Source: Naegleria lovaniensis
Taxonomy: Eukaryota; Heterolobosea; Eutetramitea; Acrasida; Naegleriidae
NCBI RefSeq assembly: GCF_003324165.1
Contig: NW_025407826.1
Coordinates: 558,001-622,000 of the forward strand
Length of the DNA stretch: 64,000 nucleotides
Direction: 5' to 3'
Under the pieces are notes generated by a model. It was not told the DNA's origin. It did no database searches and saw nothing but the letters and a program-made list of their open reading frames with translations. Of the stretch, positions 1 through 11,781 are shown piece by piece (position 1 is the first letter of the stretch; each line of letters begins with the position of its first letter). A program made the translations under genes and the position numbers.

Positions 1-1
1 C

Positions 2-388
2 GGAAATAGCATTAAGCGGTAGGGATAGTTGAGATGTTGGAATGGGGATTTGAGGAGTGGTAGTAGTGGTGGTTTGTACAGAAGTGGCGGTAGTTGTCAT
101 GTTGTTGGAAAGAGAAGTGTTAGGGACTTTGGTAAAGGAAAACGATTCGGAAAGATAGAAAGGAGTAATTTGGGAAGTAGACTTGACTCGTTTAATCTTG
201 GTGATATCACCATAATGATGATGATGAGGATGTAGATTATTGATGGCAGAGTTAGCTGTCGCTGTTGAAGATGAAGTTGTCGCTGCGGATGAATTGGCAA
301 GAAGAGCAAATAAGGTCGGATCATCTTGACAAAGAGTTTGAAGATGTTGTCGAGAGAGGGGTCGCTTGAGAGTGCCCAAATTACTCAT
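2..388 (-). CDS. N-terminus of a low-complexity protein, cut by left edge
   Basis: An ATG at 386-388 opens a frame that stays free of stops for 129 codons to the window edge. The protein starts MSNLGTLKRPLSRQHLQTL and then becomes rich in Ser, Thr, Ala and Asn, with a four-His run and a long Thr stretch. I see no domain. The composition resembles the disordered N-termini of other genes in this window (kinase, F-box/LRR protein), so a regulatory or nuclear protein is possible but unproven. It is divergent from the molybdenum cofactor sulfurase gene, 640 bp away. Upstream exons cannot be excluded. Confidence 0.6.
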   Translation of the reverse strand, partial: MSNLGTLKRPLSRQHLQTLCQDDPTLFALLANSSAATTSSSTATANSAINNLHPHHHHYGDITKIKRVKSTSQITPFYLSESFSFTKVPNTSLSNNMTTTATSVQTTTTTTPQIPIPTSQLSLPLNAIS

Positions 389-1029
389 ATTCGAGTAGAT
401 GGCTGTTGTGGATTCCTTTTGCATTGGATTCAGTGAGACAAAGATCAATTTGATGATGATTTGTTTTGCTCAAGACAATATTGAATCGGGCAAAAAGTTC
501 TGTGCAAAGAACAACAAGCTTTCCAATCCAACCAAAATGAAAGGAAGAGGAATATGAACTCGTTGTATTCTGAAAATCCTCTGAGAGATCTCGGGATATT
601 ATCTTTCTCAAAGGATGAACCAGTGTATGATGTGCCAACGGTATCGAGATGATTTTTTTTTGTGGTTATTTGGAAGCGACTTGATGGACTAATTTGGAGA
701 AAATTGCGAGTTGGAGTCAAAGAATGGTCGTGTGGTTGGTTACAGGCATTCTTGGATCAGTTCTTTATCAAGACAATACAGGATGAATGGCTCAAATTGA
801 GTGTATTCGCTGGAAACAGTCATCAAACAGGATTTTAAAAATTACAATGAATTACTTTGTTAACCTAAACATCTAAGAAAGAGATGATGTTTTTGCAAAA
901 GAAAGAATAGATCGCGAACAACTCAGTACATATCTTTACACAATTAAACGACACGCGGCCTGTTGGAGTTAAACGCGCTGTCACTCTTAATTTCGCAAAG
1001 ATATTATTTCAAAGATTTTTAATAAAAAA
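389..1029. promoter_or_regulatory. Shared upstream region of two divergent genes
   Basis: This 641-bp stretch separates the divergent starts at 388 (-) and 1030 (+). Short minus-strand frames near 381-720 use no good ATG and show no domain, so I treat it as intergenic. I see no recognisable motif beyond the A-rich run just before 1030. Confidence 0.4.
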
Positions 1030-3647
1030 ATGTCATTACAAGAATACTTTTCCGAGATGGAACAATTAAGAGACACGTATTTTTCAGATCCGAGCGGCGT
1101 CATTCATTTGGATCATGCAGCAAGTACAAGTATGTGTGTTTTTAATTCCGTTCTTGCCATCTAACAAATCGAACAAATTACTTTCCGTCATTGGTTCATT
1201 GAATATAATTTTAATAATAATTACTTTTACAAATATTGGATCAATTATTTTCTCATGATCACACCATAGTGTACAGCACAAAATGTTTAAAGAATGTTTT
1301 TGAAAAATTATTTCATCATACCAATCTTCTTTCAAATCCTCACAGCGATGGATCTTTTTCTGCGAATGTGACCAATCAATTTATTGCAGAGAGTCGTCAA
1401 TTTGTACTCAAGGAAATATTTAACACCTCACTCAAAGAATATGATCTAGTGTTTACATTGAATGCATCACATTCTTTGAAAATTATTTCGGAATGTTTTC
1501 CAATGGGAGTCAATTCATGTGTGTCCTATCTCAAATTTTCTCACAATTCTTTAATTGGAGCACTTCGATCTTGTGTATCAAATAATGAAGAGTTTCAAAA
1601 CGAAAATGAATCCATTCATTCCGATCGAGTCGTTGTAGGAAACAACTTGGAAGAGATTCGAAAACGAGCGAAAGCATGGAGTGAAAGTGATCATCATCTG
1701 GTTGGATTTGCCGCAGAATGCAATAGCACAGGAACGAAATTTGATGATTTTGACATTTTTCCTTACCTTAACAAACATCATCCAAATATTTACACAATTT
1801 TAGATGTGTCAAAACACTCAAGCACCAACGTGTCCATTGATTTATCCAAGTACAAACCAGATTTTGTGGCGTTCAGTTTTTACAAATGGTTTGGATATCC
1901 CACTGGTCTAGGCGCTTTACTAATTCGCAAAATGAGAGTTTCCAATATTGATTTCAGACCAAGAAATGGATACTTTTCTGGAGGTGTAGTTCAAGTGAAT
2001 ACTGCCACGGCTCCGTTTTTCACCAAGTATAGAACTGATTCGTTTCATTCCATGCTTGAAAACGGTACATTACCTTTTCTGACCATTTGTGAAATGCTTT
2101 TCTATTTGAAAGAAATTCAACAAATGTACTCGCAATGTTGCAACAAGAATTCCAATTCAGAACAAAATGATACAAATTCACACTCTGAAAAATTATTTGT
2201 TCCGATACCATTTCGTGAAATTTTTCAAATCATTGAAAAGCATTGTAACCACGTTCAAGAGTATTGTGCGAACCAATTGAAAAATCTTTGTCACTATAAT
2301 GGCAAAATAGTTGTTCACATTTACAATGAAAATAACATTGGAAAGACAAGCATCATTAATATGAACGTGTTTAACAGTCGAGGACAAATGGTTGGATACT
2401 CTCAAGTTCAAGAAATATGTTCTCTCAATTTATTCAACATCAGAACTGGATGCTTTTGTGTTCCAGGAGCGTGTCAACAACTGTTTGACATTTCAAGTGA
2501 AGAAATGATTGACAACTTTAAGAGAGGTGGTAAGATCTGCTGGGACAGCTCTATGGACGTTATTCCAGGAAGTAACAAACCAACTGGAAGTGTGAGACTC
2601 TCATTTGGTTATTGTTCTATACGATCCGATGTAGACAAATTCATTTCCTTGTTGAGGACACATTTCGTTGAGACGGCACAAAACTCGACAAGCATTGTTA
2701 AACCCAAGTACAATGTCATGGATGACAGAATCAAGGTGACTCATTTCTATATTTATCCTATTAAGGGATGTGGTGCCATGAAACTATTTCAAGAACATAG
2801 AAGCGACCATCATAATAATGTGTCATCGTGGAATTTACATAACGATACTGGAGCTTACTTGGATAGAGAATGGGCAATTCTTGATGAAAAGAATGGAGTA
2901 CTAGGCTTGAAAAAGTGTCCTCGACTTGCGTTAATCGAACCATTCGTTGATTTGGAGAAGAGACTTCTCACGATCTCTCTGGTGCCTAGAGACATAGACG
3001 TGCAACAAGATCACACTAGTATTTCATTATCATTGGATGAGTTTCCTTCCACAACCTTAAATGATGCAACTATTTGTGGTCGTCACTATGAAACTTGTGT
3101 TTACTCTGACGATGTGAATGAAAAATTGTCGCGCTTCCTTGGTCAATCGGTTCGTCTCATCCGAAGAAAGAAGCATGATATTTTAGAAAGCAACAACTCC
3201 AATGACAAATGCCAATCTTCATTTTCCAATGAAGGAAATAAGGGATTGTTTTTGATTTTAAACGAAGCTTCCTTAATGGATTTAAATAACCGATTGAAAA
3301 ATTCTCAGAACACGGTCAACCATGTAAATGACGAGACTTCCAATGACGGTATTGAATGGTTAATTGAAAGAATGAGACCAAATATTGTCATTCGAGGACT
3401 GGAAGCCTATGAAGAAGATCACATCAAGTCTCTATACATTCATGACATTCCATTTCAAATTAATTTTCCATGTCCCAGATGTACTACCATTTGTATGAAT
3501 CCTAAAACACTCAAGCAAGAGCAAGAGCCTTTAAAAACTCTCTATACCTACCGAAAGCAAGAACATAGTGCCATGTTTGGTGTGTTAGCAAATCATTATA
3601 TCGTTCAAGGAAATGATGAGAAACCAGTCGAAATGAAATTTCAATGA
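1030..3647 (+). CDS. MOCOS: Molybdenum cofactor sulfurase
   Basis: Two exons, 1030-1129 and 1270-3647, give 825 residues (human MOCOS has 888). The 140-bp intron has a GTATGT donor and a TAG acceptor, and joins HLDHAAST to MYSTKCLKNVF, restoring the family motif around LDHAG. The N-terminal half is a class V aminotransferase-like, PLP-dependent domain; the PLP lysine is about K239 in SFYKWFGYPTG. The motif RTGCFCVPGACQ matches the conserved cysteine region. The C-terminal third, from about 530, is a MOSC domain (MOSC_N beginning VTHFYIYPIKGC). Known family role: the enzyme takes sulfur from L-cysteine and replaces the equatorial oxo ligand of Moco with sulfido, activating xanthine dehydrogenase and aldehyde oxidase in the cytosol. 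All key parts look present. The start ATG follows a run of seven A. Confidence 0.93.
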
Positions 3648-3748
3648 AAAAAATAATTTTCGAAATTGGAAATCTAAAACAAGAATGAAATATTTCGATA
3701 TTTAAAACTTTAGAAATTGATCTAGAATGTAATGAAAGAAAATCATTA

Positions 3749-5837
3749 TCACAATTTTGTAATGTATGTGGACTGAGGTATGACCACTTCTCCTAGTTTG
3801 TCATGCTGCAGAGTTTCACAGCTTTCAAAGCATGGGTAGAATTTGTCTTTCAATTCTGGAGACACTAGATTAACATAGCAATCATTGGAAATGTGAACTT
3901 GATTCACTTTTCCTGTGGCTTCGATGAGTTGAGTGACGGCCACTCCAGTTCCAAAGAGATCATACGTTCGTTTGACCTTTCCCACCACTGCTGCAATGAT
4001 GTCATTACTTGTGTGAATACCAATTCTGACCTTGAGGTTAAAGTCGTGTTTTTGAACAAATTCCTGAACACTATGGATCATTTGAAGACCACATTTCACA
4101 CAATTTTCTGCATGATATCGATCTGCTTGAGGAATTCCACTCGCTAAAAAGTAGGCATCACCAATAGTTTTGATTTTCTCGGTCTTGTTGGTATAGCAAA
4201 TGTCGTCAAAGTATCCAAACATTTCATGCAGAATTTTCACGACTTCATCTGGTTTTTTACCTCTGGCCATTTCTGTGAAACCAACCTATTTTTGAAATAA
4301 TTCAATGCAATGGCAATAATCATGAACAATGGATATTGATACCATAACTACTTACAATGTCAGCAAACAATAGAGTACATATATCAAGAGAATCGATCAC
4401 TTTCTGGCCCATACTCAATCGTTGTGCAATATTCTTTGGATAGATTTTATCAGCAATATTGGCCAAATGCTCTTCCTTTGTGATCATGGTTTTTGCATCT
4501 CTGAAAAAGGCAACAAATTGAGGCTGTGTCGAACCTGATGTGAAAATTTCAGAAAGCTTAATCTCCAATTTCAGAGACTCTCCTGATTTTGATTCTCCCT
4601 TAACAAACCTCACATTATCAACCATTCTCTTTTCCTTAGTTTTTAGATACCTCTCCATGAAGTAATCATGTTTTTTTCGATGTTTGGGATTACACAACAT
4701 TTTTACATTCTTTCCCAACACTTCCTGCTTGGAATAACCAAAAACTGTGGAAGCAGCTGCATTGAATATTTGTATAATTCCCTTTTCATTACTTGAAACT
4801 ATGGGCATGATTGAATTTTCCGTAATTGTTTCACTGAGAGCTAAATTGGCCATTTCCTTCTCTTCATCCTGAGATAATTTAATTTTCTGCATGTACGCAC
4901 AGAAATGTATTTCACCATACTTTTTCACAGTAATGATTTTCGTTCGGCAATTGAAGACCTTTTTCGTGAGTGTAGATTTGGCACGAAACATTCGTTCAAT
5001 GGAGAGATCTTGTTTTCGTGTTAATTTTTCAGTTCGACTCAATTCTGAATAAGGCGTAATGAGAAGTTCTTCCTCTTGTTGATTCATCATCAAACTAGCT
5101 TCTGTTAATTCTTCAGATCCTAAAAATTGTAATACTGCGTCTTGAATTTGAATGACAGTTTCTTCGACAAATAATTGACTCACATGTTCACCCAACACTG
5201 CAAAGGTTCGCATTCCAAATTCATTCTCTGCCTCAGGATTCAAGTATTCAATGGTACAATTCCGATCAAAGATAATCACTGGAAATCCACACGTCATCAT
5301 TTGATCCACAACATCATTGAGTTGAAGGAATTCACTTTCATTCACTTCTTTTTGAGCTTGTTTTTTCAATTTCTTGAACATGGATTTACCAAATTCACTC
5401 ATCATACTTAATCGATCCGATGAAGAACTAAACACTGAAGATGCTTCTGACATGGTGTCAGACATGAGATCGACTACATTTAATTTTGAACGACTCGTCA
5501 TGGAGGACATGAGACGAGAACTTATTCCTCTCTTGAAAGGAACTGATGTCCCAACAGGAGATTTAACGTCGTCTGTTGTTGTTGTTGTTGTATTGGATGA
5601 TTTTGTTTCTTTCGAGAGGGCCATTAACGTACTCCCTCCTGATAAGACTTTGAGTGGTGCCAAATCCGTGTTATTGTTGGAATTGGCATTTAACGATTTT
5701 CTGACACCCATAGCAAATGGATTTCCTGACTCTCCTTTGTGATGAATAGCGAGTTTGGTGGTCGATTTGAATCTTCTTCCATTGGATAAATGACTATCTA
5801 ATCGTTGAAATAAATCATCTGCAGTGAGCAGTGACAT
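3749..5837 (-). CDS. PAS-PAS class III nucleotide cyclase (adenylate cyclase type)
   Basis: Exons 5837-4356 and 4285-3749, with a 70-bp GTAAGT/TAG intron, give 672 residues; the join restores FADIVGFTEMA. After a Ser/Thr-rich N-terminus come a PAS domain (about 180-250, IIFDRNCTIEYLNPEAE), a second PAS with PAC (about 345-470, IFNAAASTVFGYSKQEVLG) and a C-terminal class III cyclase domain. Both metal-binding Asp are visible (FADIV and IGDAYFLASG). The substrate-selecting pair is Lys (KIKTIGD) and Asp (TYDLFG), as in adenylate rather than guanylate cyclases. The Asn and Arg that stabilise the transition state (V-N-x3-R in homologues) read V-A-x3-L here, so activity alone is doubtful. No membrane segment is seen, so it is probably soluble. 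An in-frame TTG at 5861 precedes the ATG; I use the ATG. PAS domains suggest sensing of a ligand or redox state. Confidence 0.88.
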
Positions 5838-6156
5838 TTGTTGTAGATGAAACTTGGACAAGTTAGATGAGAGAATGATGTTGGAATAGAATCATAGAAG
5901 CAACGAATTATCTCGTTTCTTTGTTTTTTTGATTTTGTACGGTTGTTAGAGAGACAACATGATAACCGGAGCTGAAAGGGAGATCGTGTTAGTGATGTCT
6001 TTTGACAGAGATGGTTGACAATGTTTCAAAAAATTGTTTCATAACCTCTTTGTGACCAATACTTTAAGCTTCAAATATTGAAGTTGCTGATCCAGATGCA
6101 ATTTCAACATTCAAGTTTTTCTTTTTGAACCTAATGCTGTTGTTTAATGGCAAAAA
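5838..6156. promoter_or_regulatory. Divergent upstream region
   Basis: These 319 bp lie between the cyclase start (-) and the orphan gene start at 6157 (+). I see no gene and no clear motif; it presumably holds both promoters. Confidence 0.4.
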
Positions 6157-8625
6157 ATGTCTCAACTTGAACAACGAAGCTCTTCATTATCCTCTTCGCA
6201 TGTCCATTCGTTTTCTTTGATTGATGAAGAAAAGAATCATCAAGCCTTCTCTTCTTCATCTATTGTGGAATCATTGGAGTGTTATGAAGGAAGATTGATG
6301 TTAGAGCTTGTCAATGGATACGATCAGCAGAATTTTGGTTCACAACGAAACAATGAAAATTGGAAGTACATCTTGCATCCGTTTACCTTGTACTTGAAGT
6401 ATTCGGATTATTCCAATTATTGTCCCGAGATGAATATAGATTTATTGAATACATGTATTGAATTTGGAAGATGTTTTCAAGTTCACGGAAATGAGTGGAC
6501 GAATTATTTAGATTTACAATTGGCTTGTTACATTCATCCATGCGATTCAAATACCGATGATGATAATTTTGAGCGATTTTATTTTGATCCACAAAAAGAC
6601 ATTCCTGAAAATTGTTTTGTGTCATTGTCAGATATTATTTCTCAAAATGATGATGATGATGATGACGATCACTTTACTATTAGGCAATATATTGAAAAAC
6701 AACAAGAGCAAGCAACTGGAAAGAAGTTGAGTATTTATTTATCATGCAACTATCGCATCAAGTTAAATAAGAACATTATTAAGGAAAAGAATTTTCAAGT
6801 GATCATGCTGAGCTCGCTCAACTCTCCTCTTTTAGACGTTTCTTTAAGCGAAAACATTGAAATATACAATGAAAACAATTTCATAGAACGATTTGGACGA
6901 GTAGCCATCGTATTACCGAAAAGAGCTGACTTGTTCTATGACGTGTATTGTAGTAATGATGCAACAACATTTGACTTGTTAAATGCAAACACGGAGTGGA
7001 GACAGGCTGATTCTCTCAAATCAGATCAACATTGGATATTCATATCTCCACAGTTGGAACGATCTCGTGATTACTTGTTCAAAGTAATTTGTGTTCAAAA
7101 GGAGAACACTTGGATTCAGTATCCAGTTTTGAAATGCTCACAACAATCGCGAATTATTGAAGAAAAAGTCATGAGAGTAGCAATTTCTGACTATAACGAG
7201 GATATTCAAAACGCATCTGCACTCGCTCAATGCCACTTGAAGCTCATCGAGTTTCACAACTTGAACCCTAGCCTTTTCAAGTCTTTGAAAGTGAACAGCA
7301 ATCCATTGTTTCACATTGACGTCTCTCTCACTTCCATAGGATCTTCTAATCTTGATGACATATCTAATACTAGTACTAGTAATTATTTATTCATTACGGA
7401 ACGAATTGCACGAGTCGATCAACACGACGTCTCGAAATGGAAAGAAATACCTCCTCTCACCTCTCTCGAAAACACTGAAGACATGAAAAATCTAGAAATT
7501 AATCCCAAATTGGACTATATGGTACGCTTCTATTGTGCCTCTCAGTTCGATCGGCATCGAGTGTTGCGATCTCCCAATAGTTCCTCAAAAGCCATTCCCT
7601 CCTCGTTGGTCATGTGGAAAGAATTAGCTGCATGTGGTGAATTATCAAAAACCTATGACACAACCATTCGAGTCATGACTCGTACACCTGTGTTCTTTGT
7701 ATTTTTGACTGGATTTTCCTCTCGGTTTCCTAACGAACAATACTATCATTACAAAGTCGAAGCGAAGAGAAAGGACTTGCCCAATGAACAATGGTTTTCC
7801 CTTAATTGTGAACTAGTTCCTTCCAAAGTTTGCAAAGACATTTTATTAATTCGAAACGTGCCTCTCACATATGTCTGTAAAATCTCACCTCGTAGCAATG
7901 AGCTCATGGCCTATGGAAAAACGTACACAATTCGAATTTCATGTGTAAATCCCATTTCTGGAAATCAAGCAATTGTTAAGGAATTTTCAAAAACTATTTC
8001 AAACTTTAACTATTGTCCACATCAGGCTACTGAAATATTGGAGAGAAATGGAGGCATGCTGGCATTTCATCATCCCATTGTAACCATGTACTTGTTTTTA
8101 AATGGTGACATGTTATGTTACAAGAGTGTGACTTTGAACACTATTGAGGAGAGAATCTTGGAAGGTCGATTTAAACTAACGAATTTAATTTCTCGCTCTG
8201 AATATGAGAAAATTTTCAATTCCTCCTCCTTTTCAACCACATCAGTGACAGAATCCACAAAAACAACCATCGCTCACATTGAAACCGTTTTCATGCATCG
8301 TCCAAAGAATGCTCCTCACTTACCAAAACAAATCTATGAATATACCTTTAAGATTGTATTTAATCATTGGACGAAATGTTATGAATTATTGGATAGTTCT
8401 GAACTTTTTGTGAACGCACAGGATGTCATGATGACCGATGAGGACAACACAGAAAAGAATATACTTTATTTACAGCATTACCAATTAGATCCAGCCCTTG
8501 CACAGAGAAATATGTGTGGATTAAATGCGTTATGGGAACATCCGCATCGAGCCATTCAATGGTTTCCAATATTGGAAATTCACAGAGTGTTACAATTTCA
8601 TGATGTGGAATTTACATTTCAATAA
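6157..8625 (+). CDS. Orphan 822-residue protein
   Basis: A single uninterrupted frame of 822 codons opens with ATG after AAAAA. I do not recognise the family. The first 40 residues are Ser-rich. The rest is well mixed, without long repeats apart from an Asp run near residue 165, and looks globular. Repeated patterns of hydrophobic beta-type segments with aromatic and charged turns (for example RDYLFKVICVQ, YMVRFYCASQ, YTIRISCVN) could reflect tandem beta-sandwich domains of fibronectin III or Ig type, but this is only an impression. No signal peptide or membrane segment is seen. It is divergent from the cyclase and lies 137 bp before oligoribonuclease on the same strand. Confidence 0.8.
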   Translation: MSQLEQRSSSLSSSHVHSFSLIDEEKNHQAFSSSSIVESLECYEGRLMLELVNGYDQQNFGSQRNNENWKYILHPFTLYLKYSDYSNYCPEMNIDLLNTCIEFGRCFQVHGNEWTNYLDLQLACYIHPCDSNTDDDNFERFYFDPQKDIPENCFVSLSDIISQNDDDDDDDHFTIRQYIEKQQEQATGKKLSIYLSCNYRIKLNKNIIKEKNFQVIMLSSLNSPLLDVSLSENIEIYNENNFIERFGRVAIVLPKRADLFYDVYCSNDATTFDLLNANTEWRQADSLKSDQHWIFISPQLERSRDYLFKVICVQKENTWIQYPVLKCSQQSRIIEEKVMRVAISDYNEDIQNASALAQCHLKLIEFHNLNPSLFKSLKVNSNPLFHIDVSLTSIGSSNLDDISNTSTSNYLFITERIARVDQHDVSKWKEIPPLTSLENTEDMKNLEINPKLDYMVRFYCASQFDRHRVLRSPNSSSKAIPSSLVMWKELAACGELSKTYDTTIRVMTRTPVFFVFLTGFSSRFPNEQYYHYKVEAKRKDLPNEQWFSLNCELVPSKVCKDILLIRNVPLTYVCKISPRSNELMAYGKTYTIRISCVNPISGNQAIVKEFSKTISNFNYCPHQATEILERNGGMLAFHHPIVTMYLFLNGDMLCYKSVTLNTIEERILEGRFKLTNLISRSEYEKIFNSSSFSTTSVTESTKTTIAHIETVFMHRPKNAPHLPKQIYEYTFKIVFNHWTKCYELLDSSELFVNAQDVMMTDEDNTEKNILYLQHYQLDPALAQRNMCGLNALWEHPHRAIQWFPILEIHRVLQFHDVEFTFQ

Positions 8626-8689
8626 AACGAATAAAATGAATCTAAACCACAACGCAATGAAGCGAATGAAAACTAATAATGCTATGAAT

Positions 8690-8745
8690 TCTCAATTTTT
8701 AAATATTTATTTAAATATTTAAATAATAAATTTAAATAAATGATT
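8690..8745. repeat. AT-only palindromic spacer
   Basis: Alternating TTTAAATA and ATTTAAAT blocks make this stretch almost free of G and C and able to fold on itself. It lies between the orphan gene and REXO2 and may serve 3'-end formation or promoter opening; this is inference. Confidence 0.35.
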
Positions 8746-8762
8746 AAGAATTCAAGAAAAAA

Positions 8763-9614
8763 ATGCAACAACAAGTAATGGATCCGATTGTTTGGGTCGA
8801 CATGGAGGTGTGTGATCGCGAACGATGTGTGATCAATTCTTAAACTTTAAATTCATGACTATTATACTCCCATGTTCAAAATTTATATGAATATTTAAAC
8901 AATCATTTCCGAAAATTAGATGACTGGATTGGATATTGAAAATGATCATATTTTGGAAATTGCAGTGATTATCACCGGTTCGTTTCTTAGCAATAGGACA
9001 TGAGTTTTAATATCCAATTTTCCATGTTTCCAAACTTGGTATATTCAGATGGTCAATTGAATACCATTGCTGAGATGGATTCTCTCGTGATTCACCAAGA
9101 GGATTCAATTCTCAATTCCATGAATGATTGGTGTAAGGAACATCATGGACAAAGTGGCTTAACACAACGTGTGAGAGAATCTCAACTATCGGTTCAGCAA
9201 GTGGAACAACAAGTTCTTGAATTTGTAAAGAAATATGTGGACAAACCAAGATGGGCACCATTGGGTGGAAATAGTGTGTATATGGATCGATTATTTATGA
9301 AGTAAGTGAGAGTCAGAAATGTGTGTGTGGAACTATTGTTTTGAGAAATAATTTGTGAAATTTTACAACTATGATCGTGTGTGTAATGTATCGTTCGAAC
9401 GCACGTTGTGAATAGAAAGGAAATGAAAAGTCTTGATGAATATCTACATTATAGAATTATTGATGTTTCTACTGTCAAGGAATTGGCAAGGAGATGGGTA
9501 CCTCAAGTATTTGACAAGGTTGTTAAAAAACAAGCTCATCGAGCTTTGGATGATATTAAGGAATCCATTGATGAATTGAAACTTTATAGAAAGCATTTGT
9601 TTAATCTTGAATAA
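8763..9614 (+). CDS. REXO2: Oligoribonuclease
   Basis: Four exons, 8763-8807, 8920-8977, 9049-9301 and 9416-9614, give 184 residues, the normal length of the family. Introns are 112, 71 and 114 bp with donors GTGTGT, GTTCGT and GTAAGT. The spliced protein carries the DEDDh signature: VWVDMEMTGLD (Asp and Glu), [11 protein letters not shown] (Asp) and [11 protein letters not shown] (His and Asp), plus [16 protein letters not shown], nearly identical to bacterial Orn. Known role: a 3'-5' exonuclease that degrades RNA of two to five nucleotides, in mitochondria and cytosol in animals. There is no obvious targeting peptide; the N-terminus is only about eight residues before the first motif. All catalytic residues are present. 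Confidence 0.94.
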
Positions 9615-9732
9615 AAGTGTCACAATATTGCTATTCTCAAAAAAATTAGTACTCAACTTTTAAAGGAAATTAATGGTATTTATTTACAACAGCTTTTGCA
9701 AGTGTTGACCAGGTACAGTTAAAAAGAAACAA

Positions 9733-11563
9733 TTAAAAATACTTTATCCGTTTATCGCTGCTACTATTAGAGTCTGATGAATGAGCTCGTTTCTTTGGAT
9801 TCAAACAAGCACAATGAACAAAAGATCCTGAATTGGGATCAAGGCATGCATTCTTTATCATCCATTCTCCTGAAGAGTCATCTAAAATTCTCTCAAAGGC
9901 CTCCCCACAAATGGCACAGTCATCTTGGTCGAGTGGAGCCAACACTGTGGAATGGATTGTATTTTCTTCTTCGTCACTGCTGCTGTACTCTCTACTTGGA
10001 GATTTTGAAAACCCTTCTCCAAATATTGAGCTCGCATCCAAGCATGTAATGGAAACTCTTTCCACATTCGTATTATTACTACTACTGGATGCCCACTCAT
10101 CATCACTTTGATCAAACCATGATCTTGAAAACGCCTGATGAGAGGTGGTGTGGTGTGAACTTTTGACTTTATGTAAGGCAGAATTTGAGAGGTCGTGTTG
10201 AGTCGATAATTGTTTGTTGGGAAATCCTAAACCACAAATCTTGCATACGTGACGTGCTTTCTTTGTGTTATTGGGAGGTACAAGTACAACTTGTTCACTA
10301 ATTTGTTTTCTACTGCTTCTACTGAGGAGAGTTCTTGTTGTTTCTGAGTTGGTTGTGGTGTGGTAGTTGATTTATTAAGCAACTGAACAAGCCAATTCAA
10401 ATCAGATCCAGAGGAGCTTGTTGCTGCAGATACGGATGCTGGGGGAACTGCATTCATGTGAGATTGAGAGAGGGGAGTGTTACCATGAATATTCGAATAA
10501 GGTGATTGAAAGGGGGATTGGGTGTGAGGAGTGGATTCATGTTACCCATCTGATTGTGATGTTCACAACAAGTATATGGAGAATGTTGGTAGGAAGATTG
10601 CAACGGTGTATTCATTGTCCATTGAAAATCATAATTTTGCATGAATCCAATCATGGGAGTTTGGTAATGGGGTACGTTCGTAAAAGCAGTCCGTATTGGT
10701 TCGTGTGAAATTCCAGTAGATGTGGTAACAATGGAGGTATGAGGTTTTGATTTCGTTGTAGTACGAAATGTTTTTTTGTTCCGAGATGTGTTTGATTTCA
10801 ATGAGGATACACGTTTGTGGTTGTTTCCATCAGTACTTTGAACACTGCCCTGTTCTTTATGACTACAAACCTTTTGATGAGCTGCATTTGAAAAATCAAT
10901 GCTTGTTTGTTTGACAAATTTCTTAGGGTTCACGTAAATAGACGCATTGGCGTGTTTTTGTACGAGTGTTGCATAGTCTTGTACTTGATTGGGTCCATAA
11001 GTGGGTAATCGCATAATCTTCTCTTCGATGGTATGGACTAATTGATTGCCAAAAATTGGTTCCCAAGTCTTGAGTAACTTTAAATATCTGGTCTGTGTTT
11101 CAATTTTGGTTTGTGCTTTAAATGAATAGTAAAACACATCCACTAAATTGTTTGCAAATTCTGTTATGTATGCTCCTCCAACGTTCTTTGCGATAGAATC
11201 CAATAAATATAAGCTCGGAAGCTTTTCATCGTCATTGGCTGTTTTTATTCTTGTACATATTGCCTTTGCAATGTGTTTAGCGTTATGGATTTCCTCTCTT
11301 GCAATATTCGTTAAATTTTGTATATCATACAAGGAATTAATTTTTAAATCACGTTGCAAAGCCAATGAATATTCTTTCACGCTCTCGGGAATGGTTTCTT
11401 CTGGAAAATGAATGTTCTTTTGCTCCATCATTATGGTAGCAGCAGCCTTGGAAGGCTTTCTCAAGCTTGATGAAGGCTTTTTCATCATCACGGAATCCAC
11501 GGGCAATTTCTTCATGGTAGCAGACGAGATGATTGAACCTGTAGTTGTGTTTGGTCGATTCAT
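9733..11563 (-). CDS. PCF11: Pcf11-like mRNA 3'-end/termination factor
   Basis: An N-terminal CID (CTD-interacting domain, roughly residues 45-170) contains the signature LYLLDSIAKNVGGAYITEF, typical of Pcf11, which binds Ser2-phosphorylated RNA polymerase II and links cleavage/polyadenylation to termination. The C-terminal part has two Cys-based zinc-finger regions (ARHVCKICGLGF...H; CAICGEAF...ACLDP), also as in Pcf11. The middle is Gln/Ser/Pro-rich. The coding frame changes twice. Joining exons 11563-10546, 10447-10323 and 10260-9733 by removing 98 and 62 bp keeps one frame and gives 556 residues, but these donors (GTAACA, GTAGAA) lack the +5 G seen in nearly all other introns here; single-base assembly errors are an alternative. 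The ATG at 11563 follows eight A; an in-frame ATG at 11671 would add 36 residues. Confidence 0.82.
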
Positions 11564-11781
11564 TTTTTTTAATTTGGTAAAACTAAAAATATTTACTGAA
11601 TATTCTTTTATTGTTGCTTTTCTTAGTTCACTTAGATGAAGAAGAAGTTTGCGAATTCTCTCAAAAACCATTTCCGTTCCGATAATTGATTCACTGATTT
11701 TTCTTTCCTATGATTTGAAAGAACATCCTTGGGTCCCATCATGATTGGAACATCAAACTTTTGAAATCCTTTTTTAAAAAT

